From Anaerolineae bacterium (lineage in GTDB: Bacteria; Chloroflexota; Anaerolineae; JAFGEY01), in contig JAFGEY010000062.1 of the NCBI GenBank assembly GCA_016931365.1, positions 1 to 7,473 of the forward strand: a stretch of 7,473 nt of DNA. The letters run 5' to 3'. Below the pieces are notes generated by a model. That model saw nothing but the letters and a program-made list of their open reading frames with translations, was not told the origin of the DNA and searched no databases. Numbering within the stretch: position 1 is the stretch's first letter; the number at the start of each line of letters is the position of its first letter. This document shows positions 5,005 through 7,473 of the stretch, piece after piece. Made by a program: the position numbers and the translations under genes.

Positions 5005-6177
5005 TGAGCCATCGAACTGTTTATAAAGACGCACCAACCCTTCGGCTTTGTTTGGATTAAACAGGCTGTGCGCATACGGCTCATAGGGCGCGTATTGTTT
5101 CTTGAAATAGTCCAAAATTTCGTCAGATGTGGCCTGCACCTGCTGTTCACTGATAGCTCTGCAAACGGCCTGGTAAGGCAGCCAGTCTTTGAGGATAACC
5201 TTGAACAGCGCATCATCTGGGCCGCCTAGCACATAAGCCTTGCCAAGCGGCAACAGAGCATACCGCGCCCGGCGGCCATCGATCCACTTGCGCGCCAACC
5301 CCAATCGTTCCAGAAATTGCAACGAACTGCGCACGCCAGCTAGGCCGGTTTTCCAGCTCATCTTGTGCAACACGGCCTGCACATCATCAATCAGCCCATC
5401 GGTCATTTGCCCCAATGCCAGAGCCGTGGCGCGAATGGCCTTAAAAGTGCGATTGGCATACCCTGAAAGTGCGTCCTGGATCGCCCAGGCTTCCTGCAAA
5501 CTGAGGTCGGTGAGCCGCTCAGAAATCAGCGTCACCTGTTCGGACGCCGCATCGTACCAAAAGCGGCCGGCGGCCAGTTGTTCGAGCTGCAAGGGGAAAC
5601 AGGGCATGCGCCGCAACCACATCTCCAGGCTGTCGGGAACGGCCACAAACTCGGCAAATTGAGGCAAAAAGGGAGTGGCAGCCAGCGGATCAAAGTGCAG
5701 CCTGGCTGCGCCGGTCGGTGCGGCAGCCTGCGTCTCGGTCAGGTCGAACTCGTCCAGCAGCGCCGAAGCATAGCGCTTTACACCCGACAGCACATCGCCG
5801 CGCAGGTCGCTCCAGGTGAGAAACTGTGTATCCAGATTGCCGCGCGGCCCATCGAGCAGGTCGTCCGCAAAACCATTGAGCGAGATATAGCGAATTCCTG
5901 TGCAGTCCAGGTCTCGCGCCGCCGCCTGCCGCCGGCCGGGGTTGACATCGCGCACGGTGGCCGGGCGGTCGGCAAAGAACTTGGCCTCGATCAGATAACG
6001 CCCTTGATCGTCCTCAACAACCCCATCGCACTGCCACCAGCGTCCCGACCGGCCATGCATATAGCTCGACCATTCGCGCACCTGGCATTGGCCTGACTTG
6101 TGATAGTGTCTGAGAATGAGGTCTTCAAAGGCAAAGCCTTGTTCAGTGGCAGAGGAAGGGAAAACGATGTGTGTCAT
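5002..6177 (-). CDS. PD-(D/E)xK nuclease-like protein with winged-helix-like region
   Basis: A 391-residue protein. The N-terminal ~105 residues show the restriction-endonuclease fold pattern: Glu18 in GFAFEDLIL, Asp51 in QCDGVV, then the E-x-K pair at 64-66 in YLIEAKFF, and a downstream Arg-Gln (RRQAAA, 82-87). This resembles Mrr-type catalytic domains, so DNA cleavage is likely. Residues about 265-315 (LQFLERLGLARKW, then a basic GRRARYALLPLG wing) look like a winged helix. The middle and the C-terminus are unassigned. I chose ATG 6177 because AAGGGG lies about 9 bases upstream; the frame stays open to 6285, but that stretch overlaps the caspase fragment and looks non-coding. The start follows the caspase stop by seven bases, so the two were probably one operon. 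With the caspase truncated, the original promoter is missing. The protein looks intact. Confidence 0.75.
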   Translation of the reverse strand: MTHIVFPSSATEQGFAFEDLILRHYHKSGQCQVREWSSYMHGRSGRWWQCDGVVEDDQGRYLIEAKFFADRPATVRDVNPGRRQAAARDLDCTGIRYISLNGFADDLLDGPRGNLDTQFLTWSDLRGDVLSGVKRYASALLDEFDLTETQAAAPTGAARLHFDPLAATPFLPQFAEFVAVPDSLEMWLRRMPCFPLQLEQLAAGRFWYDAASEQVTLISERLTDLSLQEAWAIQDALSGYANRTFKAIRATALALGQMTDGLIDDVQAVLHKMSWKTGLAGVRSSLQFLERLGLARKWIDGRRARYALLPLGKAYVLGGPDDALFKVILKDWLPYQAVCRAISEQQVQATSDEILDYFKKQYAPYEPYAHSLFNPNKAEGLVRLYKQFDGS

Positions 6178-6184
6178 TGGTCTG

Positions 6185-6445
6185 TTACCCCTTGTATTTG
6201 CAAAGGACAATGTCTCCTGCCACCATGTACTGCAAGGTCGGTGTCTGTGGCACACCCTCGTTCGCCGCCCACGTCTTGACCCCATCCGTCACATAGCGGC
6301 TGGCGTCGGCGACGGTGACAAACCCCTTTTGATCAAAATCGACCTTGCCGGCCAGCGCTTCCAGCAGATACCAGGTGAACACGCTGCGGTTCTTGTCTTT
6401 CCACTCCCACGACTGCTGTCCCTGGGTGCATGAAGCCAGCCGGCC
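6185..6445 (-). pseudogene. Caspase-like (peptidase C14) protein, C-terminal fragment
   Basis: The frame reads LASCTQGQQSWEWKDKNRSV from about 6439, then FTWYLLEALAGKVDFDQKG, FVTVADASRYV and a QTPTLQYMVAGDI end before TAA at 6187-6185. This matches the last part of prokaryotic caspase-like domains: the A-S-C strand, the S-W-E turn, the F-T-x-Y-L-L-E-x-L-x-G helix, the D-x-x-G-x-V-T-V repeat and the terminal Q-x-P. The N-terminal half, including the catalytic histidine and cysteine, is absent: the match ends near 6440-6460, where the integrase remnant begins on the other strand. The frame is blocked by TAG at 6481-6479. It is therefore non-functional as a protease here. Its original partner is likely the nuclease, whose ribosome-binding site overlaps its last codons. 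I am confident of the family and less sure of the exact breakpoint. Confidence 0.75.
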
Positions 6446-6692
6446 ACACCCACGCGCAGCAGTCGCTTTCGTAAAGAGCTAAAACAAATTTGCGATCTGA
6501 CCGGTGTCCTCTACAAACGCCCCCATGCCTTGCGGCATGGACACGCGCTCTATGCATTGGGACAGGCGACGAACTTTGCACAGGTTAAGGCCATCTCGAT
6601 GAACCTGATGCACGAAAATACGCTGATCACAGACCAGGTCTATGGCGTCTTGAGCGCTCACGAATTTCAAACGCAAATCGAGGGTTTGGGTA

Positions 6693-6709
6693 AAACAAAA
6701 AACGCGGAA
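6693..6709. repeat. 17-nt direct repeat, copy 2
   Basis: Identical to 3774-3790. This copy is part of the integrase reading frame (Lys-Thr-Lys-Asn-Ala-Glu codons) and forms the left side of the hairpin at 6700-6727. Confidence 0.6.
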
Positions 6710-6727
6710 CCAGACTTTTCCGCGTTT
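6697..6727 (-). terminator. Terminator-like hairpin on the minus strand, inside the integrase remnant
   Basis: AAACGCGGAA (6700-6709) pairs perfectly with TTCCGCGTTT (6718-6727) across an 8-base loop. On the minus strand the stem runs into a T-rich tract (the complement of 6692-6702). A minus-strand transcript from tRNA-Gly would reach it about 145 bases past the tRNA. The hairpin lies within coding sequence that still reads as a normal integrase tail, so its role is uncertain. Confidence 0.45.
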
Positions 6728-6869
6728 CAACAAGAGATCATTGCCACGATTCGCCAGGAATTAGCACGATAAGGATAGGACGAAAAACCGGAGCAAGTCA
6801 AGACTGGACGATCCACTTGCCATCATTGGATTGTTTGTCCACAAAACGCACCTTAAAAATTGAAGAAAA

Positions 6870-6941
6870 AGCGGGAGACGGGATTTGAACCCGCAACAGA
6901 CAGCTTGGAAGGCTGTTGCGCTACCATTGCGCCACTCCCGC
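6870..6941 (-). tRNA. tRNA-Gly (anticodon UCC)
   Basis: A 72-base cloverleaf on the minus strand. The acceptor stem is GCGGGAG with CTCCCGC; the D arm has GCGC/GCGC; the anticodon stem is ACAGC/GCTGT with loop CTTCCAA (anticodon TCC, glycine); the variable loop is CTGTT; the T arm is GCGGG-TTCAAAT-CCCGT with one G-T pair. The discriminator base is T and CCA is not encoded. Five Ts starting at the discriminator follow the acceptor stem and may help termination. The 3' half is a plausible attachment core for the adjacent integrase remnant: it faces the remnant at 97 bases. I found no second copy of the tRNA 3' end in the window. Confidence 0.96.
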
Positions 6942-6952
6942 AAACGAGTGTT

Positions 6953-6981
6953 ATTATACACACTCGGCCTTGCGCCGTCAA
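6953..6981 (-). promoter_or_regulatory. Promoter of tRNA-Gly
   Basis: TTGACG (6981-6976), 17-base spacer, TATAAT (6958-6953), all on the minus strand, ending 11 bases before the mature tRNA. Near-consensus strength fits a stable-RNA gene. A 7-bp inverted repeat (CGAGTGT 6945-6951 with 6960-6966) encloses the -10. Confidence 0.8.
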
Positions 6982-7029
6982 ATCAACTTGTCCCCCTGTC
7001 ACATCTTTTCTCTTGCGCGCCATGTACAC

Positions 7030-7059
7030 TTGGACAAAACCGCGCGGAACGTGTATAAT
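7030..7059 (+). promoter_or_regulatory. Promoter of uvrB
   Basis: TTGGAC (7030-7035), 18-base spacer, TATAAT (7054-7059); the overlapping TGGACA at 7031-7036 gives 17. The start site would be about 40 bases before the ATG. I see no LexA box of the GAAC-N4-GTTC or CTGT-N8-ACAG type near it. Confidence 0.75.
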
Positions 7060-7107
7060 CAGCACTCGAAAACCCATTTGCACCCCGTTTTCAAGGAGGC
7101 GCCGTCA

Positions 7108-7473
7108 ATGCCCCAGTTTCAACTCGTCTCGGACTTTCAACCGACCGGCGACCAGCCTCAGGCCATCGAGCAACTGGTCGACGGGCTCAACAAGGGATTC
7201 AAGCACCAAACGCTGCTCGGCGCAACCGGCACCGGCAAGACCTTTGCCATCGCCTCGGTGATCGAGCAGGTACAAAAGCCGACCCTGGTCCTGGCCCACA
7301 ACAAGACGCTGGCCGCACAGCTCTATGCCGAGTTCAAAGACTTTTTTCCCAACAACGCCGTCGCCTATTTCGTCAGCTATTACGACTATTACCAGCCCGA
7401 AGCCTACGTGCCCAAGCACGACCTGTACATCGAAAAAGACGCCTCGATCAACGAAGAGATCGACCGGCTGCGC
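7108..7473 (+). CDS. uvrB: Excinuclease ABC subunit B, N-terminal part
   Basis: The first 122 codons of UvrB, the damage-verifying helicase-like subunit of bacterial nucleotide excision repair, which is loaded on DNA by UvrA and recruits UvrC for incision. Visible features are the F-x-P-T-G-D-Q-P-x-A-I start (residues 10-20), Walker A GATGTGKT (38-45), [18 protein letters not shown] (60-77), and [12 protein letters not shown] (91-102), the base of the beta-hairpin that grips the damaged strand. The ATG at 7108 has AAGGAGG eight bases upstream. The gene is intact as far as the window goes; its C-terminus lies outside. It is a core gene, and with the tRNA it marks the chromosomal side of the island boundary. 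Its orientation is opposite to most of the accessory genes. Confidence 0.98.
   Translation, partial: MPQFQLVSDFQPTGDQPQAIEQLVDGLNKGFKHQTLLGATGTGKTFAIASVIEQVQKPTLVLAHNKTLAAQLYAEFKDFFPNNAVAYFVSYYDYYQPEAYVPKHDLYIEKDASINEEIDRLR

Larger units (their letters stand above)
6455..6772 (+). pseudogene. Tyrosine recombinase (phage-type integrase), C-terminal fragment
   Basis: The plus-strand frame reads RFRKELKQICDLTG, then RPHALRHGHALYALG, AISMNLMHENTLITDQVYG and a charged tail ending at TAA 6770-6772. The catalytic H-x-L-R-H, the M-H that occupies the second histidine position, and the nucleophilic tyrosine in TDQVYG are all present. The N-terminal DNA-binding domains and the first catalytic arginine are missing, so the enzyme is dead. 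The open frame extends back only to 6434, and homology appears to begin near 6455, where it meets the caspase fragment head to head. The stop is 97 bases from the 3' end of tRNA-Gly, the standard place for an integrase of a tRNA-borne island. An ATG at 6530 exists but would give only the last 80 residues. Confidence 0.8.

Noticed and set aside
6185..6285. Longer start (6285) for the nuclease
   Set aside because: The 36 extra residues are Arg-rich and overlap the caspase C-terminus in another frame; ATG 6177 has a good ribosome-binding site.
7020..7107. SOS (LexA) box upstream of uvrB
   Set aside because: No GAAC-N4-GTTC or CTGT-N8-ACAG motif is present; only a 6-bp GAAAAC/GTTTTC inverted repeat in the leader (7068-7092), too short to interpret.
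1..7473. CRISPR array or complete insertion sequence
   Set aside because: No regularly spaced direct repeats, transposase or paired terminal inverted repeats were seen; the repeats present are single palindromic units.

Overview
The window reads as one end of a degraded genomic island sitting against conserved chromosome. The right end (about 6870-7473) is core: a tRNA-Gly(UCC) gene on the minus strand and the first 122 codons of uvrB on the plus strand, each with a clear sigma-70-type promoter. Everything left of the tRNA is accessory. The host is a moderately GC-rich bacterium. The style of the tyrosine recombinase tail, the caspase-like fragment and the palindromic repeats suggests Chloroflexota to me, but that is recall-based inference and not proven by the window.

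Layout, left to right. The first 22 codons of a lipoprotein gene (minus, 66 to 1) lie behind a 15-bp palindromic repeat. A large Eco57I/TaqI-type DNA N6-adenine methyltransferase (probable type IIG or BREX-like restriction-modification protein, minus, 3327-112) comes next. It has a promoter with a perfect 14-nt palindrome at the predicted start site, and two GC-rich palindromic repeats are inserted in frame just ahead of its NPPY motif. Then 3540-3900 is a graveyard: a strong minus-strand terminator, a 38-residue gene tail on the minus strand, and a 5'-truncated gene tail on the plus strand. The latter overlaps a small intact unknown gene (3900-4133). A vapBC-type toxin-antitoxin pair follows (minus, 4924-4137), then a 391-residue PD-(D/E)xK nuclease-like protein with a winged-helix-like region (minus, 6177-5002). 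Seven bases upstream of that is the C-terminal fragment of a caspase-like (peptidase C14) protein. The caspase fragment is joined head to head to the C-terminal fragment of a tyrosine integrase (plus, to 6772), which ends 97 bases from the tRNA 3' end.

Interpretation. A mobile element probably integrated at tRNA-Gly and carried defence-type cargo: modification enzyme, toxin-antitoxin, and a caspase-nuclease pair. A deletion then removed the N-terminal parts of both integrase and caspase. The most interesting candidate system is the caspase-like protease followed, with the ribosome-binding site inside the protease's last codons, by a restriction-fold nuclease. Only the nuclease is complete here, so an intact version must be sought in relatives.
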